IMG/VR virus record: IMGVR_UViG_3300035180_002101
Span: 1-35,196 of that record
DNA from: a virus
Strand: one strand, 5' to 3'
Length of the DNA stretch: 35,196 nucleotides
Part shown: positions 20,865 to 29,832 of the stretch, one piece after another
Position numbering within the stretch: the stretch's first letter is position 1
Layout of the letters: the number at the start of each line of letters is the position of its first letter
The notes under the pieces: generated by a model
The model's input: only the letters and a program-made list of their open reading frames with translations
Databases searched by the model: none
Told to the model about the DNA's origin: nothing
Program-made: the position numbers and the translations under genes

Positions 20865-21412
20865 TTACAAATGGCATATTGCTTGATGTAATAGAATACG
20901 CCCACAATAACGGCTACACCTATAAAGAGATAGCTGAAAGGTTAGGAGTTGGTCTCCAAACATTACGCGACTTTAAAACAACGAAGTATTTAACCAAAGC
21001 AACTGAAATAGCTATTCTTGAAAAGCTGCAAAGAGATGGTAAAAAAGTAGATGGCTTAAAGTCTTATTTTCCCAAAAAGCATAAGCCTATTCAACTATCA
21101 AGAAATCAAACTCAAGTTATAATAACCCGCTGGTTTTTAACACGAAAGAGAAATTGGTTAAAATTATGCAATTTACTTAACACGATAAGTAAGGAATATC
21201 CAAGTGAATATGATTTAGCTGTTTACAATTTTTCTCTATGGAAGAAATATAAGATGGAGAAAAGGGATTTGAGTAAATTACCAATAGGATTTCCTGTATT
21301 TTTTATTAATTATATAAGCCCAGCAGAAGAGATAGAAATGATAGAGATAGAACAACCAAAAGAAGTTAAGAAAAGTTTATATCAAAAGTTTTTAAAAAAG
21401 GAGGCGAAGTGA
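20861..21412 (+). CDS. HTH protein coupled to terminase, possible small terminase subunit
   Basis: The 183-aa product starts with GTG in GTGA overlap with the terminase stop. Residues about 12-45 form an HTH (YTYKEIAERLGVGLQTLRDF). A basic middle follows (SYFPKKHKPIQLSRNQTQVI and FLTRKRNWLKLCNLLN), then an acidic stretch and a basic tail (KKSLYQKFLKKEAK). The HTH, size and terminase coupling would suit a small terminase subunit that recognises the packaging site, although that subunit usually precedes terL. A transcription regulator is the alternative. Confidence 0.6.
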   Translation: MITNGILLDVIEYAHNNGYTYKEIAERLGVGLQTLRDFKTTKYLTKATEIAILEKLQRDGKKVDGLKSYFPKKHKPIQLSRNQTQVIITRWFLTRKRNWLKLCNLLNTISKEYPSEYDLAVYNFSLWKKYKMEKRDLSKLPIGFPVFFINYISPAEEIEMIEIEQPKEVKKSLYQKFLKKEAK

Positions 21413-22131
21413 TAGAATTATTTATTGCTGATGTTCACCTGCCGTATCTTAATGAAAATGCGGTTGACATAATGATTGATTACATCAAGAAACAACGCAT
21501 TTACATTGAGACATTGGTATTAGGTGGGGATATAATGGATTTTGAGAGTGTCAGCTCATTCACGCATGACCCTGATAATTGGTCTTTGCAATCTGAAATT
21601 CCATTCTTATCGCAGTTTATAGAAAAGCTTGACAAAGCTTTCCACCCTATGAAAATCTATTACATTGAAGGTAATCACGAAAGAAGGTTAGAAAACTACA
21701 TCATCACCAAAGCACCTGCTTTGTATGGTATGATTACTATTCAAGATATGCTTGATAAGAAATATCAGATTGAGTATGTAGATAATTGGAAGTTAATGAC
21801 AAGTGGTTTAGCACCGTTAAAAATCAGGAAGCTATATCACCTTCATGGGCATGAATTGAAAATCGGCGGAAGAAAGAATATTGCTGAAAGAATATTAGGT
21901 GCAACACACGAAAATACCATTGTTGGTCATTGGCATAAGACCGATGAATATTTCTTTAGAACCATAGGCAATAAGGTTAAAGGGACTTGGGTTGTTGGTT
22001 GTATGGGACAAACATTTGTTAGCTATGACCCACACACAAACTGGAACAATGGTTTTGCAGTAATAGACTATCTTGAAAATGGGAATTTTAGAGTGGAGAA
22101 TTTGAAGATTATTGAGGGAGAAGTAATGTAA
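21409..22131 (+). CDS. Calcineurin-like metallophosphoesterase
   Basis: The 240-aa enzyme has the full metal-binding set: D8-x-H10 (ADVHLP), GGD with D41, GNHE with N89/H90, HGH at 146-148 and GHWH at 173-176. This gives two metal sites as in MPP-family phosphoesterases. It starts with GTG behind GGAGG and overlaps the previous gene by four bases. Related phage enzymes act on nucleic-acid ends or small phosphodiesters. The substrate here is unknown; its place after terminase suggests a role in DNA maturation or nucleotide handling. Confidence 0.92.
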   Translation: MIELFIADVHLPYLNENAVDIMIDYIKKQRIYIETLVLGGDIMDFESVSSFTHDPDNWSLQSEIPFLSQFIEKLDKAFHPMKIYYIEGNHERRLENYIITKAPALYGMITIQDMLDKKYQIEYVDNWKLMTSGLAPLKIRKLYHLHGHELKIGGRKNIAERILGATHENTIVGHWHKTDEYFFRTIGNKVKGTWVVGCMGQTFVSYDPHTNWNNGFAVIDYLENGNFRVENLKIIEGEVM

Positions 22132-22847
22132 TGAAAAAAATTAATATTAGTAAAGAAATATTAGAAAATTTATATATTAATAAAAAACTATCTTTAAAAG
22201 AAGTTGCTGAAAAATTCGGGGTAAGCTATCAAACTATTTCAAACAAATTAAAAGAATATGGTATACAAAGTAGAACTATAAGTGAAGCATTAAAAGGTGA
22301 AAAAAATGGTTTTTATGGGAAAAAACACACAGAGAATACTAAAATAAAAATAAGTGAAGCAAATTTAGGTAGACATCATTCAGAAGAAGCTAAAAGAAAA
22401 ATAAGTGAAGTATTAAAAGGTGAAAAACATCCAATGTATGGCAAACATCATTCTAAAGAAACTAAAAAGAAAATAAGTGAAACTAAATCGGGTAAACATT
22501 TATCTGAAGAAACTAAAAGAAAATTAAGTGAAGTAAAAAAAGGCAAAAAACACCCTAATTGGAAAGGATGTATCACACCAAAAAATACAAAAATAAGAAG
22601 TAGTTTAGAAATGAGATTATGGAAAAAAGCGGTTTTTGAAAGAGATAATTTTACTTGTCAAAAGTGTGGAAAAAAAGGTGGTGATTTACACGCTCACCAT
22701 ATAAATAATTTTGCCGATTTTCCTGAATTACGAGTAGCTATAGACAATGGAATTACTTTGTGTAAAGAATGTCATAAAGAATTTCACCGTTTATATGGAA
22801 AGAAGAATAATACAAGGAGTCAAATAGATGAATTTATTAAACATTAA
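22131..22847 (+). CDS. HNH homing endonuclease with HTH and NUMOD3-like repeats
   Basis: A 238-aa intact protein. Residues 8-48 are an HTH (SLKEVAEKFGVSYQTISNKL). Residues about 52-140 hold at least four 'HHSEExKxKISE' NUMOD3-type repeats. Residues 172-220 form the HNH domain with C176/C179, the catalytic HH at 189-190, C211/C214 and H215/H219. The nuclease part is closely similar to the one cut by the left window edge, and the HTH and repeats to the 18325 gene. It overlaps the metallophosphoesterase stop by one base. With the 18325 gene it brackets the packaging genes. Confidence 0.92.
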   Translation: MKKINISKEILENLYINKKLSLKEVAEKFGVSYQTISNKLKEYGIQSRTISEALKGEKNGFYGKKHTENTKIKISEANLGRHHSEEAKRKISEVLKGEKHPMYGKHHSKETKKKISETKSGKHLSEETKRKLSEVKKGKKHPNWKGCITPKNTKIRSSLEMRLWKKAVFERDNFTCQKCGKKGGDLHAHHINNFADFPELRVAIDNGITLCKECHKEFHRLYGKKNNTRSQIDEFIKH

Positions 22848-23009
22848 CTATTACTTTATTATGCAGACTTTGGTTAACCCACATTTTATAATCCTATTAT
22901 GACAAGGTTTATTGCACTCAAAGGTATAATTATATTGCCGAGTGGTCTAATGAAGCTTGTAGACCCATTAGCATAGCGTATAGAGGATTTTTTTTTAGGA
23001 GGTATAGAT
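22848..23009 (+). promoter_or_regulatory. Non-coding stretch with two mutually exclusive hairpins
   Basis: No gene. GGTCTA (22944-22949) pairs with TAGACC (22960-22965), and CTAATG (22947-22952) pairs with CATTAG (22966-22971). They share bases 22947-22949, so only one can form. A run of nine T (about 22989-22997) and the AGGAGG of the next gene follow. The 5' words GCCGAGTGGTCTAATG look like a tRNA D arm, but no T arm or acceptor stem follows. It could be a switch or attenuator, or a tRNA-derived remnant. Confidence 0.45.
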
Positions 23010-23195
23010 ATGAAATCAGTTGGAGAACCACTGACCGATGAAGAGATTGAGAGGAGGAAAAAGAAATTCCGAGAAAAGCACGGTAACAAAAAAGTTGAGG
23101 AAAGTAATGTGTGTCCTGTGTGTGGAAGCAAAAGTCTAATGTATGCTGAAGGCTGTATGACTTGTTTGAGTTGCGGGTGGTCTAAATGTTCGTAA
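23010..23195 (+). CDS. Stand-alone zinc ribbon like the C-terminus of class II ribonucleotide reductase
   Basis: The 61-aa product has a charged N-terminal helix (EEIERRKKKFREKHGNKK), then CPVCG (about 35-39), EGC (47-49) and CLSCGWSKC (52-60). The pattern 'CPxCGxxxxxxxEGCxxCxxCGxSKC' is what I know from the extreme C-terminus of B12-dependent (class II) ribonucleotide reductases, where it helps re-reduce the active site. No reductase gene is in the window. It is either a remnant of one or an independent metal-binding adaptor. It has its own AGGAGG. Confidence 0.75.
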   Translation: MKSVGEPLTDEEIERRKKKFREKHGNKKVEESNVCPVCGSKSLMYAEGCMTCLSCGWSKCS

Positions 23196-23362
23196 GCAAC
23201 GAAAACAGAGAAAAGATTATTATGATTGCAATGGAGAAAATTCGTTTTCTCCCTTGCAAGACATTAAAGAGAATGGGGCTAAATTGCACAAGAGTAAGGC
23301 AAGGAAAAAAAGTAAGGTATAAAACAGCGGTAAGGATTTTGGAATGGTTATCAAGAAAATGA
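23186..23362 (+). CDS. 58-aa basic protein, unknown function
   Basis: A short frame from ATG 23186 to TGA 23360-23362, with GGGTGGT upstream. It overlaps the zinc-ribbon gene by 10 bases and the next start by 19. The product (MFVSNENREKIIMIAMEKIR ... RVRQGKKVRYKTAVRILEWL) is basic and helical and could bind DNA. The frame fills an otherwise empty gap in a densely packed region, which supports it; still tentative. Confidence 0.5.
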   Translation: MFVSNENREKIIMIAMEKIRFLPCKTLKRMGLNCTRVRQGKKVRYKTAVRILEWLSRK

Positions 23363-23706
23363 AATTAGAAGAGTTAACCAAGAAAGATATATTTGAAATA
23401 TTATCTTTATACAAGGAATATGATGAAGAAACGGTAGCCAGAATACTTAATATTCCTACTCCTATAATAAAACAAATAGTAACTAACTATATATTGGCTC
23501 AAAGAGGAGTGTCGTATATTAAAAGCTATTTGTCGTTTTATTTATTTGAGTTGGGCTATGATATAGAAGAGATAGCCCGTAGGTTAAAAATAAATACTAA
23601 CTCTGTGTTTGCTTTTCTCAAGGAACCATTCATTAAAAAAATATCCTCTCCGCTATTTTACAAAATGCTTAAAATAGCTTGGAGAGAACAAAGGAAGCAA
23701 TATTAG
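23344..23706 (+). CDS. HTH-containing protein, last gene of the rightward unit
   Basis: The 120-aa product starts at 23344 behind AAGGA; a second ATG at 23359 overlaps the preceding stop. It appears to contain two helix-turn-helix-like segments: DEETVARILNIPTPIIKQIV (about 27-47) and YDIEEIARRLKINTNSVFAF (about 73-93). The end is basic. Its stop overlaps the stop of the converging 1665-aa virion gene by three bases, so the two transcripts must collide or overlap. Probably a regulator; target unknown. Confidence 0.68.
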   Translation: MVIKKMKLEELTKKDIFEILSLYKEYDEETVARILNIPTPIIKQIVTNYILAQRGVSYIKSYLSFYLFELGYDIEEIARRLKINTNSVFAFLKEPFIKKISSPLFYKMLKIAWREQRKQY

Positions 23707-26700
23707 GAATTATTATAAATACCGGCAACTCTATTAATGTAGTCAATTGTTTCTCCATTTGGTGGAACTCCTCCGTATTTGTCTACTGCGTTTGGTCCTG
23801 CATTGTAAGCTGCTAAAGCAAGAACAAAATCACCGTTGTATTTTTTAATTAGGTAGCTTAAGTATTTTGCACCCCCCATAATATTTTGTTGAGGGTCATT
23901 TATATCTGTTACACCTAATTCCTGTGCTGTGCTTGGTTCAAGCTGCATTAGTCCAACAGCACCCTTTGGTGATACTGCATCAGGGTTACCACTGGATTCA
24001 GCTTGTATAACCGCTTTAATCAGTTTTTCGGGAACTCCGTAAGTCTGGGAAGCTTGTTTAATTATAGTGCCAATGTCTTGTGAATTGCTTTGTTGCTGTG
24101 GTTGTGGTTGTTCTTGCTGTATTGGTTGTTGTGTTTGCTGTGTTTGTGTTTGTTGTTGTTTTTCTTCATCAGGAAATATTTGTGATTTCTGATCTTTTGT
24201 TGATTGTTGTCTTGCTCGCATATAAGCGTAGTTCATTACGTTTGCTACTATGTTAGCTATGTATTCGTTAGCATTTTTCTCACCCATTTGAGATTGTATT
24301 ATTTTGTAGAATAGGCTGTGTCTCATTTTTTCATACATTTGCTTTGCTGTTTTGTTTGTGTATTCTTGCATTCTGTTTGCAATTTCTTGTTGTTTTTTTG
24401 CATCATTTGTTGATTTGTATTGATTTAAATATGATTTATATTGGGGTATAACACTATAAAATCCTCTATTAAGTATATTGTGATATAAATTATATTCATA
24501 TGACCTTGTAGGGTCTTGTTTACTCTCTTCAAGTTTTTGTAAGTAATGATTAACATACTTACTCATTTTTTCGTATGTCTGTGGTGTAAGCTTTTGACCA
24601 CTTGTCATTATGTTAGCAAGTGGTTGTGTTTCGGTTTCTGCTTTGGTTCTAACACCAATTGTTGATATTAACGAAGCTGCACCGCTTGCTACCCAATTGG
24701 AGTATGCTCCAGGAAAAACAAATCCTTTTAGGAAATAAGGCATAAATGGTTTAAATATTGCTTCTATTAAATCTTTGTCTTCTTTTGATGGTGTGTTAAT
24801 ATAATTATAAATAGATGATATTTCTTGAATTCCAGGATTTGCTTTTGTAGAAAAATGATAGAAAAAGTTATTAAGTGCTACCGTTAATGTTCCTCTGTCT
24901 ATTGCTCCTGATTGTAGTATTGGTTGAAAGAATGAGTAAAATAATGTCCACATCTCACTCTCATATCCAAGTATATCTATGTCAATAGGAATGCCATTTA
25001 CTGTTACTGTTTGTGTAAATAACCTTCCTACATCATTGTTTTTAACAGCATTAAAAACTTTGTGCCAGTCTGTTGAGTCAGGTTGTATTCCTCTTGTTGC
25101 ATTTATTGCACTATTAAGATATAAGTTAAAAGCAAGTATGTTGTAAAAGTATCTAACCCTGTCTTCGTCTAAACCTAATACACCACCAAATAATTGTTTT
25201 ACAAGAGATAGCTCCCAGTCGGGTGCAAAGAAAAACCATCTCAATGCTTGTCTTACTCTTGGGTTAAGATTTGCAAGTTCTGGTAAACCACCAAAAAATA
25301 TGTTAACATTTTTAATCATTTGTTCTGCTTGTTCTCTTGTTATTTTACCTGCCACTAAATCATCGTATATATTTGCAAATGAGTGAACTTTGTAGTAGTT
25401 ATACATTCTGTTCCATAGTCTATCGTCCATAAATCGTAGGTATCCTAATTTCTCTGTCCATTGTCCTTTTTTAAATGGTGCTTCTGTTGTTCCACTTAAA
25501 ATAGTAGATGTCTTTGGAAACATTCTTAACAGTTCACTTGTTTTTCTCAACAATGGACTCATTTTATCTGCAAATGCTTTTTTATCCATAAAAGTATTTT
25601 TAATACCTTCAAAACCAGTTCTTAAGCTACCGTCGTTGTATATGGAAGAAAATGTTAAAGACTTTTGGTGAAAGAATGGAACCAAACCTATTGATATTCT
25701 TTTTAAGGTAGTGAAAAACTTATCAAATGTTCCTGCACTATATTGTCCACCGCCGTAATATTCACTTGGCATTAAGTATTCACTAATTGTTTTTACAATG
25801 TTACCATTAAATCCTTCACGCAAGAAGTAATAGCTTTGTGGTTGTATCCTGTCTATTTCTTTTACTAAATTATGAATGTCATTTATTACTTCGTTAATAG
25901 GTAAGCCAGGAACTAACTTATTTTCTACGATATCACTTGCACCAAGATTGTGTAGTGCCATTGCTATATCTTGATAAAACTGCATTTGTTTTGCAACGCT
26001 TAATTTACCAATATCTTCTTGTTCTAATAATTCATCTGCTTTTAGAAATAAATTTTTTAGTGCATTTGCTTCTTGTTCTGTTGTCATTCCTCTTATTTCA
26101 GGAACATCATACAGCCTGTGCAATATCTTTTGTATATTAGTAATTTGTTCTTTTCTAATTTTACCTGCGTTTTTTAAAATTTCTTTTAATTTTTCTTTAT
26201 ATTCTCCTCTTAAGTATTTTATGTTATCTAACAGTTCCTTTTTCTTTGCTTGTTCTTCAGCTTTCATTTTTTCAATGATTTCTTCTTTTTGTTTTGTGTA
26301 AGCTTCTTTGTGCTGTTGTTTTTTTGTTGAGTATTGAGATTTAAGATAATCAATTTCTTCTTGTAGTGATTTTTGATAATCTTTTTTTATTGTTGGTTTT
26401 TCACCTAATAAGGTTTGTGTTTTGGTTTTTGCTTCTTCTTTGTATCTTTTGCCTAATTCTGCTTTTAGATTTTTTAAGCTTGTATATAATTCTTTGTATT
26501 TTGTTTGTCTGTATTGTTCTATTAATTCGTTAACTCTATTCTTTAATGCCTCTATCTGCTGATTATATGATTGTTTTACACCTTTTGTTTGTGTTAGTAA
26601 TTCTTTGTCTTTTATTTGTTTTGATATTGTATTTACTTTGGTGATTAATTCTTGTAATTGTTGATTATACTCCGTTTGGTATTTTTGATTTAAGTCAGTT

Positions 26701-28700
26701 TTAAATTGTCTTAATTTTTCATATAATTCTTTGTTTTTTGTTTGTTCTGCTTGCGATAATAATTCATCAATCTTTGTATTTAAATGTTGAATTTGTTGGC
26801 TGTATTCTAATTTTATATTGTTTATTTTTTTATTAAGATTATTAATATCAAAAGCATAGTTTTGTTTGTATTGAGTTTTTACATCTTCTATATCCTGTGA
26901 AAAGTTTTTATTGATATGTTCTCTTCCTGCACTATATTCTTGTCGTAATTGTTTATTAATATTTTTTATTTGTTGTTTATAGTTTGCTCTTATATTTTTT
27001 ATTTCTTCTTTAAAAGTATTAATGTTTTTATATAAATTATCTTTATATTGTGTATCAAACTCTTTTTTTATAACTTCATAATCTGGTAGTTTGCCAACTG
27101 AATTTTCCACTAAATTATATATTTCTTTATAAAGTTCAGAGTAACTACCAGCAACTGGCATAGTTTGTAGTTTTTGTTTTATTATTTCTTTTACTTCAGT
27201 TAATGTTTCTTTTGAAATATGTGGCTTTAGGATTTCTGTTACCTTTTCAGATAGATTAACAGCTTCTTTTTCATTTATGGTATAAACATATTTGCCCTTA
27301 AGTTTAGCAGATAAACCTCTTCCTATTCTAAAAAATTGGTCTAATATTACTGGATAAGATATACTTCCATAATAAGACTTCCAAAAGTCTTCCGCTGTTT
27401 TATAGTTATCCGCGATTTCTTTTAACAATGGTGTATCTTTTTCAAGTAAAGCAAAATTAGGACCTTTTGCTGTTGTTAAGTAGTTTTCCCAATCCATTTC
27501 ATTTGCTGTTTTACCCTGCATTGTTCTTTTGATTTTTAATGCTTGTCTGTTTCTTAAATAAGGTTCTTTTGCACCAACTACATTTGTTTTATACTCTACT
27601 AATTTATCTTTTGTAAGTTTTATTAGGTCTTTAAATTCAGGATTTAATTCCATTAACGCTTTTAAGTCATTCTCTGGAAGTCTTAAAATATATGCTGTTG
27701 CCTGGTATCTATTTAGATTATTGATGTTTAATTGAGAACTTAATTTATCTGCAAATGCATCTAATTGTGGACCAATTTCTTTGCTGTCAATAAAGTTAAT
27801 GGCATTAGAAGCTGCTACTTGTGCTTCATTGTGTATTCCTCTTGCTTTATTAACGGCGTATAAAAAGAATTGTGTTGGTTTTTCTACTAAAGCATATTTT
27901 GGATTAAACCATCTTGAGGCTTTTGCAAAAGAATAATTTAATGATTGTTTTGTTGTTTGAGGAAACATACTATATATTGCTTTTGCAAGATTAGACACTT
28001 GAGACCTAATGAATTTAGAAGCATATGGATAAGTTTTTGCCAAAGCTGTTCCACCAGCACCAAATATACCACCACTTAAAAGTGCTTCTCCAGCACCTGT
28101 TCCTAATTTCTCACCACTTGTTAGGTTGTATGTTTCATTAATAGCTTCATTTGCAACACCAAATTTAGCAGTGTTTAAGGCAGTAGATTTTATAAATCCA
28201 CCAACGCCTGGTGCTATTTTACCTATGGAAGGTGTTATAGCCCACAGTGCTGCTTCTGGTATACTTGCTGGTGTTATATCAGTAAGGGCTATTGTGCCAC
28301 CTATGATAGGAACATCATATCTTTTTTTAAAAGCTCTTGTGTCCTGTAGATTACTTAATATATCGTAATTTTGTTCAAATTCAACCGCTTTTTCAATTGG
28401 TTTAGAAAATGGTCGTCTTATATTTTGTTTTATGTCAGCTAAACCTAATAGTTTAGTAGCGGGTATTTTATTTATTTCCTCTATTGAGCGTGGTTTACCA
28501 ACATTAATATTTTTAATTTCATACATTTCAGGAGGTTTTTTGTTTAATGGTTCTGTTATATTAACTGGTTTGCTTTTTTCAACAGGCTTTGGTTTTACAT
28601 TAGTTACAAGTTGTGATAGTTTACTTGTTGTTGTGGCTGGTTCTAATTCTTCTTTACCCTTCCTTGCTTTGTTCATAATATCATAAATGTTTTCAAACAT
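23703..28700 (-). CDS. Giant internal virion protein with C-terminal lytic transglycosylase
   Basis: The product has 1665 aa. The N-terminal 120 residues are Pro/Lys-rich and residues about 130-230 are Gly/Ala-rich and hydrophobic, suited to membrane insertion. The middle holds a long coiled coil with imperfect repeats (YSQQIQHLNTKIDELL, YNQQLQELITKVNTI, YNQQIEALKNRVNELI). A Gln/Pro linker with repeated QQTQ precedes an SLT domain at about 1546-1665. That domain has the catalytic Glu at about 1568 (QAESSGNP), GAVGLMQLEPSTAQELG and AYNAGP. It is likely ejected to build the DNA channel across the envelope while cutting peptidoglycan, like T7 gp16. In T7 the transglycosylase is at the N-terminus; here it is at the end. 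It is last in the virion operon. Confidence 0.9.
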   Translation of the reverse strand: MFENIYDIMNKARKGKEELEPATTTSKLSQLVTNVKPKPVEKSKPVNITEPLNKKPPEMYEIKNINVGKPRSIEEINKIPATKLLGLADIKQNIRRPFSKPIEKAVEFEQNYDILSNLQDTRAFKKRYDVPIIGGTIALTDITPASIPEAALWAITPSIGKIAPGVGGFIKSTALNTAKFGVANEAINETYNLTSGEKLGTGAGEALLSGGIFGAGGTALAKTYPYASKFIRSQVSNLAKAIYSMFPQTTKQSLNYSFAKASRWFNPKYALVEKPTQFFLYAVNKARGIHNEAQVAASNAINFIDSKEIGPQLDAFADKLSSQLNINNLNRYQATAYILRLPENDLKALMELNPEFKDLIKLTKDKLVEYKTNVVGAKEPYLRNRQALKIKRTMQGKTANEMDWENYLTTAKGPNFALLEKDTPLLKEIADNYKTAEDFWKSYYGSISYPVILDQFFRIGRGLSAKLKGKYVYTINEKEAVNLSEKVTEILKPHISKETLTEVKEIIKQKLQTMPVAGSYSELYKEIYNLVENSVGKLPDYEVIKKEFDTQYKDNLYKNINTFKEEIKNIRANYKQQIKNINKQLRQEYSAGREHINKNFSQDIEDVKTQYKQNYAFDINNLNKKINNIKLEYSQQIQHLNTKIDELLSQAEQTKNKELYEKLRQFKTDLNQKYQTEYNQQLQELITKVNTISKQIKDKELLTQTKGVKQSYNQQIEALKNRVNELIEQYRQTKYKELYTSLKNLKAELGKRYKEEAKTKTQTLLGEKPTIKKDYQKSLQEEIDYLKSQYSTKKQQHKEAYTKQKEEIIEKMKAEEQAKKKELLDNIKYLRGEYKEKLKEILKNAGKIRKEQITNIQKILHRLYDVPEIRGMTTEQEANALKNLFLKADELLEQEDIGKLSVAKQMQFYQDIAMALHNLGASDIVENKLVPGLPINEVINDIHNLVKEIDRIQPQSYYFLREGFNGNIVKTISEYLMPSEYYGGGQYSAGTFDKFFTTLKRISIGLVPFFHQKSLTFSSIYNDGSLRTGFEGIKNTFMDKKAFADKMSPLLRKTSELLRMFPKTSTILSGTTEAPFKKGQWTEKLGYLRFMDDRLWNRMYNYYKVHSFANIYDDLVAGKITREQAEQMIKNVNIFFGGLPELANLNPRVRQALRWFFFAPDWELSLVKQLFGGVLGLDEDRVRYFYNILAFNLYLNSAINATRGIQPDSTDWHKVFNAVKNNDVGRLFTQTVTVNGIPIDIDILGYESEMWTLFYSFFQPILQSGAIDRGTLTVALNNFFYHFSTKANPGIQEISSIYNYINTPSKEDKDLIEAIFKPFMPYFLKGFVFPGAYSNWVASGAASLISTIGVRTKAETETQPLANIMTSGQKLTPQTYEKMSKYVNHYLQKLEESKQDPTRSYEYNLYHNILNRGFYSVIPQYKSYLNQYKSTNDAKKQQEIANRMQEYTNKTAKQMYEKMRHSLFYKIIQSQMGEKNANEYIANIVANVMNYAYMRARQQSTKDQKSQIFPDEEKQQQTQTQQTQQPIQQEQPQPQQQSNSQDIGTIIKQASQTYGVPEKLIKAVIQAESSGNPDAVSPKGAVGLMQLEPSTAQELGVTDINDPQQNIMGGAKYLSYLIKKYNGDFVLALAAYNAGPNAVDKYGGVPPNGETIDYINRVAGIYNNS

Positions 28701-29831
28701 TTATTTCCCCTGTGTTAATATTTTTGGGTCAACATTTATACTTGGAGCACCTATTATATTTTTAGTATTTTTTGCTTGTGGAGGATAATGACCAGTTATT
28801 TCGTGATATGCTTTAGACCACTTGTCTGCCTCTTTTTCATTACCATCAACATATGCAGATAGAAATCTTGTAAGTGCATAATTAGCTTTTTGTTCTTTAT
28901 CTGTTTGTTGTTGTGTTTTTTCGGTTTTTGATTGTTTTTCTTTAGAATAAGCTACACCTTTTATATATTCTATATCATTTCTTTGTTTCATTAAACCAAG
29001 TTGCATTGCTTTAAATTGTGCATTCATTTGCATTTGTTCTATTGATTTTAACATATCTGTAGTAGTTTTATATAGTGCAAGAACATTGTTTAAGTTGGTA
29101 GTGGCAAAATCAACCTTAAACTTTGCTAATTCATCATCTATCTTTTCTCCAAGCATTAATTTTTGCATCATTAGGTTTACTCTGTTATATATGTTTTCGC
29201 TTTTAGCTTTCCACTGTTGTAATTTAAGTTTGAATTCTTCAGTCGCTGTTTTCCAATCAGTTAGGCTTTTTTCTTTTAACGCACCAAACATAGCATTCAT
29301 TTTATCAGCCATTGTTGTTCCGTCTTTGTTACCAAATATAGCTGTGCCCAATGCAATAACACCAACCATTAAAGGCATAAGTTTATTGTTTTCTTCTACT
29401 ATTTCCTTGTATGTTTTAATTGCTGGAACATCATTTGCTTGTTGTAACTGTTTGTCTATTTGTTCATATGCTTTTTCTAACATACCTTTTTCATTACTTA
29501 TTTGTGCTAATACTTCTTGCTGTGTTTTTTTAACATTTGCGTCTTCTTCTTTTATTTTTTCTGATAAACCTGTTAAACTCTCATTTAAACTATCAAAATA
29601 TTTTTTTAGATTTAACGTATCAAAAGGGGATTGAAAAGTATTAGCTTCACCAAGCACTTCTTGTTTATTAATCTTTTTTATTTTGCCTGGTGCTGGTATG
29701 TTTGTAGTTGGTGGTTTTTTTTCTGGTTCTTTTTTTTGTGATATTTGTAGTTTTTTTTCGGGTGGTTTATTTGTGGTTGGTTTTTTCTGTTCTGGTTTTG
29801 GTTCAAGTAATTCGTTTATTGTCTCTAACAT
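28701..29831 (-). CDS. Internal virion (ejection) protein candidate with Pro-rich N-terminus
   Basis: The 376-aa product has a Lys/Pro-rich N-terminus (KPEQKKPTTNKPPEKK) and a coiled coil (about 85-140, GLSEKIKEEDANVKK). One hydrophobic segment (about 150-170, LMPLMVGVIALGTAIFG) and a long Gln/Lys-rich helical region follow. It sits between another ejection-type gene and the giant transglycosylase, starting behind AGGAGG. This resembles the three- or four-gene ejection cassettes of podoviruses, in which such proteins leave the capsid ahead of the DNA. The assignment is from position and architecture, not from a family match. Confidence 0.58.
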   Translation of the reverse strand: MLETINELLEPKPEQKKPTTNKPPEKKLQISQKKEPEKKPPTTNIPAPGKIKKINKQEVLGEANTFQSPFDTLNLKKYFDSLNESLTGLSEKIKEEDANVKKTQQEVLAQISNEKGMLEKAYEQIDKQLQQANDVPAIKTYKEIVEENNKLMPLMVGVIALGTAIFGNKDGTTMADKMNAMFGALKEKSLTDWKTATEEFKLKLQQWKAKSENIYNRVNLMMQKLMLGEKIDDELAKFKVDFATTNLNNVLALYKTTTDMLKSIEQMQMNAQFKAMQLGLMKQRNDIEYIKGVAYSKEKQSKTEKTQQQTDKEQKANYALTRFLSAYVDGNEKEADKWSKAYHEITGHYPPQAKNTKNIIGAPSINVDPKILTQGK

Positions 29832-29832
29832 A

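Noticed and set aside
22935-22985. tRNA gene suggested by GCCGAGTGGTCTAATG
   Set aside because: No T arm, no 7-bp acceptor stem and no anticodon arm can be drawn; only a D-arm-like stretch is present.
29086-29634. Long plus-strand frame (182 codons) opposite the 28701-29831 gene
   Set aside because: It is antisense to a well-supported virion gene, is Phe/Ser/Cys-rich as expected from the complement of Lys/Gln/Glu codons, and has no ribosome binding site.
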